A DNA stretch of 36,778 nucleotides from Myxococcales bacterium (GCA_019634415.1 JAHQVJ010000145.1:1-36778); one strand, 5' to 3'. Counted from the stretch's first letter, positions 16,561-24,637 are shown. The notes: generated by a model from the letters alone, not told the origin. Numbers and translations are program-made.

Positions 16561-17469
16561 TCAACCGAGCAAGGCCCGCCAGCGATGCCGCCGGAACGGC
16601 GTCATCCAGGGATGATCCCGCGCATCCACGAACTGGAACCGCGCCTCCTCCCCCAGCTCCAGCACCCCCCAGCTCCCCGGCCGCAGCGAGCCGTCGCGCA
16701 GGAACTCCAGGTGCTCCAGGCCCACCAGCAGGTGGCCCGCCTCGGCCCGCACGGGCCCCACCGTGGCATGGTGGTGGCCGAACAGGTGCACGCGGGGCCT
16801 CGAACGGCCCACCAGGGCGGCGAGCTCCGGACACCCCACCGGAAACGCAGGATCCTCCGGGCCCCCGTGGGTGAGCAGCACGTCGAGGCCTCCCCCGTCG
16901 GCGAACGCGTCCTGCGCCGCCTCCCGGGTGAAGCGCGGCGCCAGGGTCCACCGCCCCACGACTGCCCGCCGCTGCCGCTTGCGACGCGCCGCACGGCTGC
17001 GCCGACCCCGCCCCGCAGGCTGCTCCCGCAGGGGTGGCGCCCCGCCGAAGGCACCGACGCGCAGTCGATCCGCGCCCTCGCCCCAGCGCAGGACCTGGCC
17101 GTCGGGCACGTACCAGAGCTTGTTGAACGGATCGAGGGCCGTGGGCACGCGGTAGCGCCCGAGGTACTCGAAGTCCTCGTGGTTGCCGCGGCAGAAGGCC
17201 ACCGCGGGGGTGTCGGGGTGGTCGAGGAGCGACTCCGACAGCGGTGACCGGGTGACGAAGGGGGCGAAGTCGAGCTCGTCGGGATCGTCGCGCGCGTACT
17301 TCGCCGTGGACTTGTCGAGGCGAGTGTGATCGGGGAACGCACCCATGTCCCCCACCTGGAGGATGCCGTCCAGGGGGAGATCGTGGGCGTGCTGCCACGC
17401 ACGCGTGAGCAGCAGCATGAGGGGGACGCGCCCGTGCACGTCGCCAAACACCGCAAAGCGGAGAGACAT
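16561..17469 (-). CDS. Calcineurin-like metallophosphatase
   Basis: 302 residues from the ATG at 17469; the fold begins MSLRFAVFGDVHG. Dimetal motifs are in order: GDVHG (D10, H12), GDMG (D41), GNHED (N96, H97), LTHGGPED and GHHHA. The family is cytoplasmic, binds two metal ions (Mn or Fe/Zn) and hydrolyses phosphomonoesters or diesters. The substrate is unknown, with nucleotides, tRNA or phosphoproteins as options. A very basic insertion at about 165-190 (many Arg/Lys) separates the metal-binding halves and could contact nucleic acid, which is unusual here. There is no strong Shine-Dalgarno; a palindrome (17475-17484) lies just upstream. It is followed by the membrane protein gene 52 bases downstream and preceded by a non-coding 173-base gap containing an inverted repeat. 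Confidence 0.88.
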   Translation of the reverse strand: MSLRFAVFGDVHGRVPLMLLLTRAWQHAHDLPLDGILQVGDMGAFPDHTRLDKSTAKYARDDPDELDFAPFVTRSPLSESLLDHPDTPAVAFCRGNHEDFEYLGRYRVPTALDPFNKLWYVPDGQVLRWGEGADRLRVGAFGGAPPLREQPAGRGRRSRAARRKRQRRAVVGRWTLAPRFTREAAQDAFADGGGLDVLLTHGGPEDPAFPVGCPELAALVGRSRPRVHLFGHHHATVGPVRAEAGHLLVGLEHLEFLRDGSLRPGSWGVLELGEEARFQFVDARDHPWMTPFRRHRWRALLG

Positions 17470-17474
17470 GATGA

Positions 17475-17484
17475 TTCTCGAGAA
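17475..17484. promoter_or_regulatory. Palindrome just upstream of the metallophosphatase start
   Basis: TTCTCGAGAA is a perfect 10-base palindrome ending five bases before the ATG at 17469 (minus-strand reading). It replaces the expected ribosome-binding site, with only GAGAA available. It may be an operator or part of a short hairpin; the role is inference. The CTCGAGA core also occurs in the dyad at 1461-1476. Confidence 0.3.
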
Positions 17485-17497
17485 AGGAAGGGGACGG

Positions 17498-17535
17498 ATC
17501 GACCGGGCCACCGCGTGGGGGCGCTAGCGGTCGAT
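17498..17535. promoter_or_regulatory. Nested inverted repeats in the leader of the metallophosphatase gene
   Basis: ATCGACCG (17498-17505) and CGGTCGAT (17528-17535) are perfect 8-base arms separated by 22 bases. Inside, CCAC-CGC-GTGG (17508-17518) forms a second short hairpin. There is no run of T, so it is not a standard intrinsic terminator. It could be an attenuator, protein site or DNA cruciform between the AlkB-like gene and the metallophosphatase. Confidence 0.35.
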
Positions 17536-17595
17536 GGAGTCTTGAATCAGCCCACTACGGGGGATGAATGAGCAGCGTGCGGCATGCGTTCCTCC

Positions 17596-17613
17596 CGAGT
17601 TCCTCGAGTTCCT
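17596..17613. repeat. Perfect tandem duplication of a 9-base unit
   Basis: CGAGTTCCT occurs twice back to back in the spacer between the AlkB-like gene (ends at 17643) and the metallophosphatase gene. The rest of the spacer shows no gene that I can support. It may be a protein-binding site or a slippage product. Confidence 0.3.
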
Positions 17614-17642
17614 TCTCCCCCTAGTCGGTGCGGCCACGGCTG

Positions 17643-18638
17643 TCATGCGTGCTGACCGATCCGGATGTGGGGTCCCATCACCCGGAACCACACCGGAGGC
17701 ACCAAGGCCACGAGCACGGCCGCCGGACCGCCAAAGGGCAGTCGAGGCGCGCCCGCGGGCACCCCACGCAGCCAGTAGGGCCTCCGCACCTCTCCCTGGA
17801 CTGGCGGATGCAGGAGCAGCCAGCCCGAGACGCGCTGCGGGCCACTGAAGCGCACGCGCCCGTAGTGCGACACGTAGTGCAGGGACTCCACCAAGGCGGC
17901 AGCCACCGCCAACTGCGCCGCCCAGATCCCGAGCCCCCAGGGTCCCGCGACGGCCCACGCCACCAGCCCCATCAGCGCCAGGCCGACCGGGTAGCGCACC
18001 CGAGGATCCGAAGCGGCTCCGACCAGCCCTCCCCGTGCTCGCCGTCGCTGACCATGGCGCACGAGCGCGCGGCGTACCCGCCCTGCGACGGCGCGAGGCA
18101 CGTAGCCGTAGAGGGTGGAGCGGGTCTGGACCGGCACGGGCTGGCTCGCGGCACCCGTGCTGCCCGACACAGCACCTGCACACAGCGCTAGCAGCTCGGC
18201 CATGGCCCGGTGTCCCCCAGCCTCGAGCTCCCGGGCCACCGACATACCGCCGATCCCCGTGGTGATCCCCAGGGCCAGCACCATGCCGACGGCGTCGAGG
18301 GGCGACACCCCCGCGGCCACTCGCCACAGGCACGCCGCCACCGTCAGCCCATACAGGGGGACCCACGCCCGCAGCACCCGCCGAAACCAGGGGTTGCGCG
18401 CACGTCGAGCGCGCTGAGCCTCGTCCAGCCTCCGTGCACGCTCGGGCACCCACCGATCCGCCAGCGGCACCACCCCGAATACCAGCAGCGGTGTGACCCC
18501 CCACGCGGCACCACCGTGAGCAACCCCCAGCAGTGTGCTCAGGATCAGCACGTGGACGAGCGCGTAGGGAGCAGCAGACAAAGGCACCTCGCACGGGGAC
18601 GTCCAATGCGAGTACAACAACAACACGCTGCCGGGCAA
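17643..18638 (-). CDS. AlkB-like (alkane monooxygenase fold) membrane protein lacking the iron-binding His boxes
   Basis: 331 residues from a TTG at 18638 directly after the stop of the large kinase gene; a GTG at 18587 is an alternative start. Several membrane segments are visible (about 23-40, 47-60, 92-108, 114-130, 218-232, 236-250, 304-317). The backbone matches AlkB-type hydroxylases: RSTLYGYVPRAV, LHYVSHYG, and RRPYWLRGVPAGAPRLPFG followed by PAAVLVALVPPVWFRVM, the last being a hallmark end. The diiron histidines are nearly all gone. The HELxH box reads ARELEAGGH (135-143), the EHxxxHH box reads GAVSGSTGAASQ (155-166), and the LQRHSDHH box reads LLHPPVQGE (275-283). It is therefore probably not a hydroxylase but a membrane partner of the fused kinase. 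There is no frameshift, which argues against simple decay. Confidence 0.72.
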   Translation of the reverse strand: MPGSVLLLYSHWTSPCEVPLSAAPYALVHVLILSTLLGVAHGGAAWGVTPLLVFGVVPLADRWVPERARRLDEAQRARRARNPWFRRVLRAWVPLYGLTVAACLWRVAAGVSPLDAVGMVLALGITTGIGGMSVARELEAGGHRAMAELLALCAGAVSGSTGAASQPVPVQTRSTLYGYVPRAVAGRVRRALVRHGQRRRARGGLVGAASDPRVRYPVGLALMGLVAWAVAGPWGLGIWAAQLAVAAALVESLHYVSHYGRVRFSGPQRVSGWLLLHPPVQGEVRRPYWLRGVPAGAPRLPFGGPAAVLVALVPPVWFRVMGPHIRIGQHA

Positions 18639-21600
18639 CTACCGACCGGTATCCCGCGCCGCCACCAGCCTCACCCCTCGCAGCATCAGCCGGTCGTACG
18701 GGTGGAACCACAGCCGGAAGGCCGACCGGGCGTCGTGGGAGTGCACGTAGACGGAGCCTCCCCGGAACACATACTCGTCGCCGCGGAAGGCCTGCGTGGA
18801 ATCGGGCTGGCCCTCGGGTCCCACCGAGTCCCAGGTCCACTCCGAGACGTTGCCGTGCACACCGAGCAAGCCGAAGGGGTGGCGCCGCGCCGCGACGGGA
18901 TCGGGGGGCTCGTCGACGGGATGGGAGCGCCAGCCGCTGTTGACGGCCACCCAGTCCACAGCACGCATGGCTGCTGGGTCGTCTCCCGTCCAGTAGGCGG
19001 TGGTGGTGCCGCCACGCGCAGCGATCTCCCACTCCACCTCGGTGGGCAGCCGGTACCCGGTGGACGACGCCTCCCACACGGCCCCCTCCACCTCGCAGCT
19101 GGGGAGCGCGGGGTCGCCGGGGTGCAGCGGATCCACGTAGGCGGGGACGAGGGACGCCCGAGTGCGCTGGGCGTGCACGGCCGTCCACAGGTTCGCGAAC
19201 CGCAGCGCATGGCACCAGCTCACCGTGTCGACGGGGTGGCGCAGACCCGCATAGACGGCCGGGTTGCGCGGTAGCCCGTAGCGATCGGGATCCACCGCCA
19301 CGCCGCTGTCCCACACGCTCTCCCACAGCTGCTGGTGAACCTCGAACTGCAGCAGGCTGAAGGGATCGGGCATCGGGACCTCGCGCTGGGCCTCGTGCTC
19401 CCGACACCCTGCCTCGCCCGGCGGGCAGCCCACGCGGCAGGGCTCCCCACAGCGCGACGTGTCGACGTCCACCCACTCCGCCAGCAGGTGGGGAGCGGGG
19501 TGCGGCGGCGGATCGGGCCGAAGGGCGAGGCTCGTGAACAGCAGCGTGGCCACGCCAGGAAGCAGCAGCGCCCAGGGTCCTCGGGGCGTGTCCGCCAGCC
19601 GGCGCAGCGCCTCTCCGGCGAGGCGGAGGGGATGGCGCCTCCCCGCACGGTTCACGAGGGCCACCAGGAGCAGTCCGCCGTAGACCAGCGAGGGAAGCAC
19701 CGCAGTGACCGCGGCCAGCGCCGCACACAAGGTGGCGCTCAGCGCCGGATCACCGAGCAAGCGCCAGCCTTGGAAGCCGCCGGTCAGGGCCAGCCAGGCG
19801 GTGGTGGCCACCATCTGCGGCCAAGCCCACAGCGACTCCGCGGCCGTCCAGGTGAGGAGGACGCCCCAGACGTTGGTGTACATCGCCCCCAACGCACACA
19901 GCCCCACCACCAGCAGGTCCAGACCGAGGCCCAGCACCATCCACTCCGGTCGCGGCTCCCGCACCAGCCGGCGCAGCACGGCGCGGGTCCACATCAGGGA
20001 GATGTAGTCGAACACCACGTTGCCGATGGCCAGCGGCACGCTCGCGATGGTGGAGACGGTAGCGAGGAATGCTCCCTGTACCAGAGCGCCGCCCACGGTG
20101 GCCCCCGCCTGGAAGGAGGAGCCCGTGCCGTAGGCCATCCAGAGCACGCCCACGGGCACGATCCAGGCGGCGCTGATCACCGCCGAGACACGCAGCGCGC
20201 GCCACGACACCAGCTCGTGGCCGAAGATGCGGTCCAGCAGCCGCTCCGCGAGGCCGAGCAGATCCGCCACCCGCGCCTCGTCGAGCCACATGCCCCACCG
20301 ATACAGCCGCCCCGCCCGCAGCAGTAGCTCCTGGCGCCGCATCCACTGCAGCAGCGCCACCGCCACGCTGACGCTCAGCACGCCGAGTAGCACGGCCCAG
20401 GTGAGCAGTCCCGTCCACCCGAGTCGCCAGGCCACCACCATCGAGGCCACGGACAGCACGATGGACAGCCCCACGGTGGGCGCAGGGCGCCCCGGTCGGG
20501 CGTCGAGGGACGCCGGCAGCGGAGCGTCGTCGAGGGTGCGCCCGAGCAGGAACGAGCCCGACACCTGCCCACGCAGCTCGCGCAGCAGGGCCACCTGCTC
20601 CGCCACCTCCATCTGGGCCGCCACCCGCGGATCGCGCCGTGCCGCCACCGACCAGAAGACCCACACCTCCTCGGCCTTGAGGATCGCCCGCTCCGTCTCG
20701 GGCTCCAGCACCGCCGTGGGCGGTTCGTCGCTGAACTCGAAGGGCACCCCGTAGCCCAGGGCCCGCAGCTTGCGGACCTCCTTGCCGACGGCCACCCGGT
20801 CCTCGTGCGACGCCACCACGTGGATGCGCTTGCGCACGGGCGGAAGGTGGACCTCCTCCGACGGGATCCGCCGCAGCGTGGAGGTCTGCAGCGCCCGCAG
20901 CATCTCGAGCGCCGTCTGCGGGCAGCGGTCGCGCTGGCCTCGCAGGATGGCGTCGACCATGTCCACGGCGGACTCGGGCACGGTGGGATGGGTCAAGCGG
21001 CTGGGCGCCCCCTGCACCGTGGCGCTCTGGCGCGCCTCGCGCGTGGGGCCGGGAAACGCTGGTCTGCCCGTGATCATCTCGTAGAGCAGCGCGGCCACGG
21101 CGAACAGATCGGCGAAGGCATCGATGGAGCCACCGCGCAGCACCTCGGGCGGGGCATAGCCCACGGGAGGCCCGCGCCGCTCGGTGCCCGGAGCCCGCGT
21201 GGGCAGGGTCGACAGCGAGGCGTCCTCGGTGAGCGGCACCCAGGTGGGGTGGGTGCCCTGCCCGTCGGACGACGTGGGCACGGCGTGCAGCAGCCCCAGG
21301 TTCATCAGCTTGGCGGCCACCGGCCCGTCCTTGGGCAACATCACGTTGCGCGGGGCGAGGTCCCCGTGCAGGATTCCGGCAGCGTGGGCGTGGGACAGGG
21401 CGTCGAGCAGGGTGAGCGCCACCCGGAACGCCTCGTCGGCGGGCATCGGCCCCTGCGCCAGCCGCTCGTCGAGGCGCACCCCCTCCACCAGCTCCATGGC
21501 GACGTAGTCCACGCCATTGTCGTTGCCAGCCTCGTAGAAGCCAGCGATGGCCGGGTGCCGCACCACCGCGCTGGCAGTGGCCTCGTCCACCAGGTGCTGG

Positions 21601-22658
21601 CGCTGCAGATCCGACAGATCGGCATGCAGCACCTTCACGGCCACGGTGCGACGCTTCACGCCATCGGTGGCTCGGTACACCCGCCCCTTCGTGCCCGAGC
21701 CCACGAGCGCATCGAGGCGATAGTGCGCCACCGTGCGGCCCTCCAGCGTGGGGCTCGACGGCGACGTCTCCACCTGGGTGGACGGCTCGCTGTCCACGTC
21801 GACCACACCGCCCACCGAGGGCCGCCCCCACCCGAGCGGCAGCGGCTCCGCAGGCATCTCCTGAAGCGCCTTCCGAAGGTCCGCGAGGGCGCTGCGAGCG
21901 TGGGGCTTCGGCTCGAGCAGCGCTCCGATCACGTCGTCCCAGGCGGCATCCACCCCCGACCACAGCGAGGGGGCGTCGTACTGGCCCGCCTCGGCCAGGT
22001 TCAGCATGTCGTCGAGGTCGTCGGCCTGGTAGGGGCGGCGCCCGGTGAGCATCTCGTAGGCGAGCACCCCAAGCGACCACACGTCGGCGGCGCGCTCCAC
22101 GCGAGCCGCGTCCCGCAGCTGCTCGGGCGGCGTGTAGCCCGGCGTACCCAGCACGGCGCCGTCCATGGTGGAGTCGGCGGTGTCGATCTCCTTGGCCAGC
22201 CCGAAGTCCGTGACGCGGGGCACGAGCCGGCCAGACCTCGGATCCAGCAGCACGTTCGACGGCTTCAGGTCGCGATGCACCACTCCGGCGGCGTGGGCTG
22301 CGGCCAGCGCCTCCACCACGCCGTGCAGGATCGTGACCACGTGGGCCGGGGTGACCTCCTGATGGTGCAGCAGCTGGCGCAGGGTGGGTCCCTCCACCAA
22401 CGGCATCAGCAGGGCGAGCCCGTAGGGTGTCTCGAACACGTCGGTCACGGGCACCACGTTGGGGTGCTCGAGGCGCTCCTGGGTGCGCCCCTCCCGCAGC
22501 AGGCGCGCGCGTGTGCCGGGGTTGGAGGTGAGCAGGAGCTTCAGCGCCCGCTTCGTCCCGAGCAGGCGATGGCGCACGCACCACACCTCCGCCTGGCCCC
22601 CCTGGCCCAGGCGATGCTCCACGACGTACCTGTCGATGTGGATACCAGACGCGAGCAT
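18639..22658 (-). CDS. Ser/Thr kinase-pseudokinase-TIR-like-polytopic membrane-FGE-like fusion protein
   Basis: 1339 residues from the ATG at 22658 (AGGG upstream). Domains in order: kinase 1 (about 10-265) with GQGGQAEV (18-25), K40, HRDLKPSN (128-135), DFG (151-153) and PPE, all intact; kinase 2 (about 312-580) with VGSGTKGRVY, K342 and HGDLAPRN (431-438), but NLG (453-455) for DFG, so likely inactive; a TIR-like domain (about 610-715; RIHVVASHED, ERAILKAEEVWVFWS) with Gln682 at the usual Glu position; a polytopic region (about 728-1047) with roughly eight hydrophobic segments; and an FGE-sulfatase-like domain (about 1060-1335; FEVHQQLWESV, YRLPTEVEWEIAARGG, GVHGNVSEWTWD, RGGSVYVHSHDARSAFR). 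The RGGS motif lacks the FGE active-site Cys, so ligand binding is likelier than catalysis. It is probably a membrane sensor with cytoplasmic kinases and an outside or periplasmic FGE-like domain. Confidence 0.8.
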   Translation of the reverse strand: MLASGIHIDRYVVEHRLGQGGQAEVWCVRHRLLGTKRALKLLLTSNPGTRARLLREGRTQERLEHPNVVPVTDVFETPYGLALLMPLVEGPTLRQLLHHQEVTPAHVVTILHGVVEALAAAHAAGVVHRDLKPSNVLLDPRSGRLVPRVTDFGLAKEIDTADSTMDGAVLGTPGYTPPEQLRDAARVERAADVWSLGVLAYEMLTGRRPYQADDLDDMLNLAEAGQYDAPSLWSGVDAAWDDVIGALLEPKPHARSALADLRKALQEMPAEPLPLGWGRPSVGGVVDVDSEPSTQVETSPSSPTLEGRTVAHYRLDALVGSGTKGRVYRATDGVKRRTVAVKVLHADLSDLQRQHLVDEATASAVVRHPAIAGFYEAGNDNGVDYVAMELVEGVRLDERLAQGPMPADEAFRVALTLLDALSHAHAAGILHGDLAPRNVMLPKDGPVAAKLMNLGLLHAVPTSSDGQGTHPTWVPLTEDASLSTLPTRAPGTERRGPPVGYAPPEVLRGGSIDAFADLFAVAALLYEMITGRPAFPGPTREARQSATVQGAPSRLTHPTVPESAVDMVDAILRGQRDRCPQTALEMLRALQTSTLRRIPSEEVHLPPVRKRIHVVASHEDRVAVGKEVRKLRALGYGVPFEFSDEPPTAVLEPETERAILKAEEVWVFWSVAARRDPRVAAQMEVAEQVALLRELRGQVSGSFLLGRTLDDAPLPASLDARPGRPAPTVGLSIVLSVASMVVAWRLGWTGLLTWAVLLGVLSVSVAVALLQWMRRQELLLRAGRLYRWGMWLDEARVADLLGLAERLLDRIFGHELVSWRALRVSAVISAAWIVPVGVLWMAYGTGSSFQAGATVGGALVQGAFLATVSTIASVPLAIGNVVFDYISLMWTRAVLRRLVREPRPEWMVLGLGLDLLVVGLCALGAMYTNVWGVLLTWTAAESLWAWPQMVATTAWLALTGGFQGWRLLGDPALSATLCAALAAVTAVLPSLVYGGLLLVALVNRAGRRHPLRLAGEALRRLADTPRGPWALLLPGVATLLFTSLALRPDPPPHPAPHLLAEWVDVDTSRCGEPCRVGCPPGEAGCREHEAQREVPMPDPFSLLQFEVHQQLWESVWDSGVAVDPDRYGLPRNPAVYAGLRHPVDTVSWCHALRFANLWTAVHAQRTRASLVPAYVDPLHPGDPALPSCEVEGAVWEASSTGYRLPTEVEWEIAARGGTTTAYWTGDDPAAMRAVDWVAVNSGWRSHPVDEPPDPVAARRHPFGLLGVHGNVSEWTWDSVGPEGQPDSTQAFRGDEYVFRGGSVYVHSHDARSAFRLWFHPYDRLMLRGVRLVAARDTGR

Positions 22659-22682
22659 TCTTGCCCTATGTGGCGGGCTTCT

Positions 22683-22719
22683 TTCCCTCTAAGGGAATGG
22701 GTCCGGGATGCGCAATCCC
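22683..22719. promoter_or_regulatory. Two adjacent short inverted repeats upstream of the large kinase gene
   Basis: TTCCCT-CTA-AGGGAA (22683-22697) has perfect 6-base arms, and GGGAT-GCGCA-ATCCC (22705-22719) has 5-base arms. They lie in the 189-base spacer between the kinase start (22658) and the end of the M23 gene (22848). They could be operators for the kinase gene or a weak terminator for the upstream run. No T-tract follows. The rest of the spacer shows no gene. Confidence 0.35.
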
Positions 22720-22847
22720 CGATCGTCCAATCTGGAGCACGGCATGGGATCCGACCAACTCTTCATAGGCAGCCGACGACGGTGGCCGCTTGGCCTCGAC
22801 ACGGCCAAGCACCTTACGAGCCAGCGGCTCCCCCCTGCCGCACTGAG

Positions 22848-23969
22848 CTAGCGGCCGCGGGTGAGCCGCAGTGCATCCGCCGTCAGGTGTAGGTCGCGGC
22901 CCTCCTCGCCGGTGTTGTCGGAGATCTGCACCCACTGATCGCCGCCCTCGGCGAAGTCGAAGGCGCCGAGCCGCGTCCAGCCCTCCGCCGCCGACTGGTC
23001 GACCACCACCACGTCCTCTTCTCCGCCGTGCCGCACGGTGTAGGCCACCTGGGTGGCGCGGTTGCGCCCCTCCCCCACGAACACCTCCACCGTGTAGGTG
23101 CCGCGGGCCTGCAGCTGCAGCCCGTAGCGCGCGAAGTTGGCTGGCGACGCTCCCGCGTGGGCGTTCGTCCAGAACAGCGAGCCGTCGGAGGCTGTCTCGC
23201 GGGCCTCCTTGCGCCAGAAGCGCGGCGGCCCGAACCACTCCACGCAGCCCTCCGTCTCCTCGATGGTGCGCCCGCGGCGAGGCACCGGATCACAGCGCGA
23301 CTCGGGCGACATCAGCAGGCTCTGGTAGGCGCTCACCAAGCTCGCGTAGGGCGGCACGAACACGTTGCGGCCGTCGAGGTTCATCTGCACGTCGTAGTGC
23401 AGGTGGGTGGTGGTGGGCACGCGCTCGCCGTCGCTGCCGAAGAACGCGTTGGAGACCCGCCCGAGGCGCTCTCCTCGCGCCACCTGGTCGCCCACCGCCA
23501 CCTCCAGCGACGACGGCTCCAGGTGCAGGTAGCGATGCTGCGTGCCGTCGTCGGAGATCAGACTCACGCTGAAGGAGCCGATGCGCGCGATCGTCCCCGC
23601 CACGGTGGCCACGGCCCAGTGCTGGTCCCGGTCGCAGGTGGCGGGCCGGATGTCCTGCCCCTGGTGGCCGGTGCCCGCGGGGCACAGGGGCATGGAGAAG
23701 CGCCGGGACTCGCAGTAGTTGTCGCGCCAGGGGTAGCTGTAGTTGTTCTCGTGGCACTGGCCGCCCGCCGGGCCCTCGGAGCCGCCGTGGCCGTACACCT
23801 GGGAGTTCAGGTAGGCGGGAGCGGCCTCGAGGGGAAAGCGCATCCCGGGCAGGAAGATCATCTCGTCGTCGCGGCCCTCGCCCGAGCCGTCCACCAAGGA
23901 ACCGGCAGGCTCGTAGGCGAATGCCTCCAGCTCCTGGGCGGGGGCTGTGATCGCCATCATCCAGATCAC
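22848..23969 (-). CDS. Exported M23 (LytM-like) metallopeptidase with golvesin-like C-terminal domain
   Basis: 373 residues from the GTG at 23969, which overlaps the upstream stop as GTGA and has GGAGG six bases before; ATGs at 23960 and 23957 are spaced too far from it. The start shows a short hydrophobic signal-like segment (MIWMMAITAPAQE). The M23 domain (about 95-215) has the zinc pattern H102-x-x-x-D106 (GHQGQDIRP) and THLHYDVQ (His189, His191), plus YLHL (His149), all expected for an active lysostaphin-type endopeptidase that cuts peptide bridges in peptidoglycan. About 245-373 matches golvesin-like/Xly-type binding modules (GWTRLGAFDFAEGGDQWVQI, LTADALRL), which suggests cell-wall attachment or targeting. 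Probable disulfide Cys at 72, 86, 96 and 112. Likely cotranscribed with the upstream lipoprotein. Confidence 0.9.
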   Translation of the reverse strand: MIWMMAITAPAQELEAFAYEPAGSLVDGSGEGRDDEMIFLPGMRFPLEAAPAYLNSQVYGHGGSEGPAGGQCHENNYSYPWRDNYCESRRFSMPLCPAGTGHQGQDIRPATCDRDQHWAVATVAGTIARIGSFSVSLISDDGTQHRYLHLEPSSLEVAVGDQVARGERLGRVSNAFFGSDGERVPTTTHLHYDVQMNLDGRNVFVPPYASLVSAYQSLLMSPESRCDPVPRRGRTIEETEGCVEWFGPPRFWRKEARETASDGSLFWTNAHAGASPANFARYGLQLQARGTYTVEVFVGEGRNRATQVAYTVRHGGEEDVVVVDQSAAEGWTRLGAFDFAEGGDQWVQISDNTGEEGRDLHLTADALRLTRGR

Positions 23970-24586
23970 TCGCCACCTCCCGCGAAGCCCAGGCTCGTGA
24001 CCAGCCGCTTCACGGCTTCGTCGTCGGCGCAGAAGGGATCGTCCATGCCCTTGGTGCACTCGAGCTCGAGGCTGTAGGCAGCGCCGAACAACGAGAAGCT
24101 GGCGCTCACGAGACCATCGAGGCGGCTGATGCGCACGGCGTCGTCGGCCCCCAGGGCCCTCTTCTCCTCCTCCGTCCACGTCCGTGGCGTGGCCAGGCGC
24201 GTTCCTCGCACGAAGATCTGCCGCTCGGTGGGTCCCAGGGTGGCCGTGTACCAGCCCTCCCCTGCCAGCACGGTCAGGTTCGTGCACAGATCCGGATCCG
24301 AAGGCAGCAGCACGGGCACGTTGCTACGCTCGAGGGTCGCCCGGTTCTTCGTGGAGAAGCCGCTCACGTCGATGCGCTGCCGCTCGAAGGCCGCCGCCCA
24401 GTCGATGGCGTCCTTGCGCTTGGCAGGCGCCATCTGCATGGCCTGCTTCACGGCCATCTCGTCGTCTTCCGCTTCGGCAGGCTCCACCGGGGCCGGCTCG
24501 GGGGCGGGATCGGGTTGTGCAGGCTCGGTGAGCCCGCAGCTCCCAAGCGCACCCGCCAAGACACACGCCATCCACCTACGGACCAT
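23966..24586 (-). CDS. Lipoprotein of unknown function
   Basis: About 206 residues. The two ATGs at 24589 and 24586 are in tandem; 24586 is preferred because GAGGAGG lies four bases upstream rather than one. The signal ends in LGSC (lipobox). A Pro/Glu/Ala-rich linker (about 22-45) follows, then a small globular domain with four Cys (DPDLCTNLTVL, LECTKGMDDPFC). The pattern ATLGPTERQIFVRGTRL suggests a beta-rich fold. No family is recognised. Its stop overlaps the GTG of the M23 gene, so translation is coupled and the product may anchor, inhibit or chaperone the peptidase. A periplasmic or outer-membrane position is likely. Confidence 0.75.
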   Translation of the reverse strand: MVRRWMACVLAGALGSCGLTEPAQPDPAPEPAPVEPAEAEDDEMAVKQAMQMAPAKRKDAIDWAAAFERQRIDVSGFSTKNRATLERSNVPVLLPSDPDLCTNLTVLAGEGWYTATLGPTERQIFVRGTRLATPRTWTEEEKRALGADDAVRISRLDGLVSASFSLFGAAYSLELECTKGMDDPFCADDEAVKRLVTSLGFAGGGE

Positions 24587-24637
24587 CATCCCTCCTCGGG
24601 TCGCGCGATCAGGGTACGCGCAGCCCCATCTCGCGGA

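Noticed and set aside
17564..17848. Small plus-strand open frame in the spacer before the AlkB-like gene
   Set aside because: Its first residues look acceptable, but it soon becomes Pro/Arg/Ala-rich over the antisense AlkB-like gene, and no good ribosome site is present.
17643..18638. AlkB-like gene as a frameshifted pseudogene
   Set aside because: One open frame covers the whole domain, and the His boxes are replaced in frame rather than broken by a shift.
17524..19728. Long minus-strand open frame across the AlkB-like and kinase genes
   Set aside because: Gly/Arg/Ala-rich, with no domain, and it covers the same strand as the real genes in another frame.
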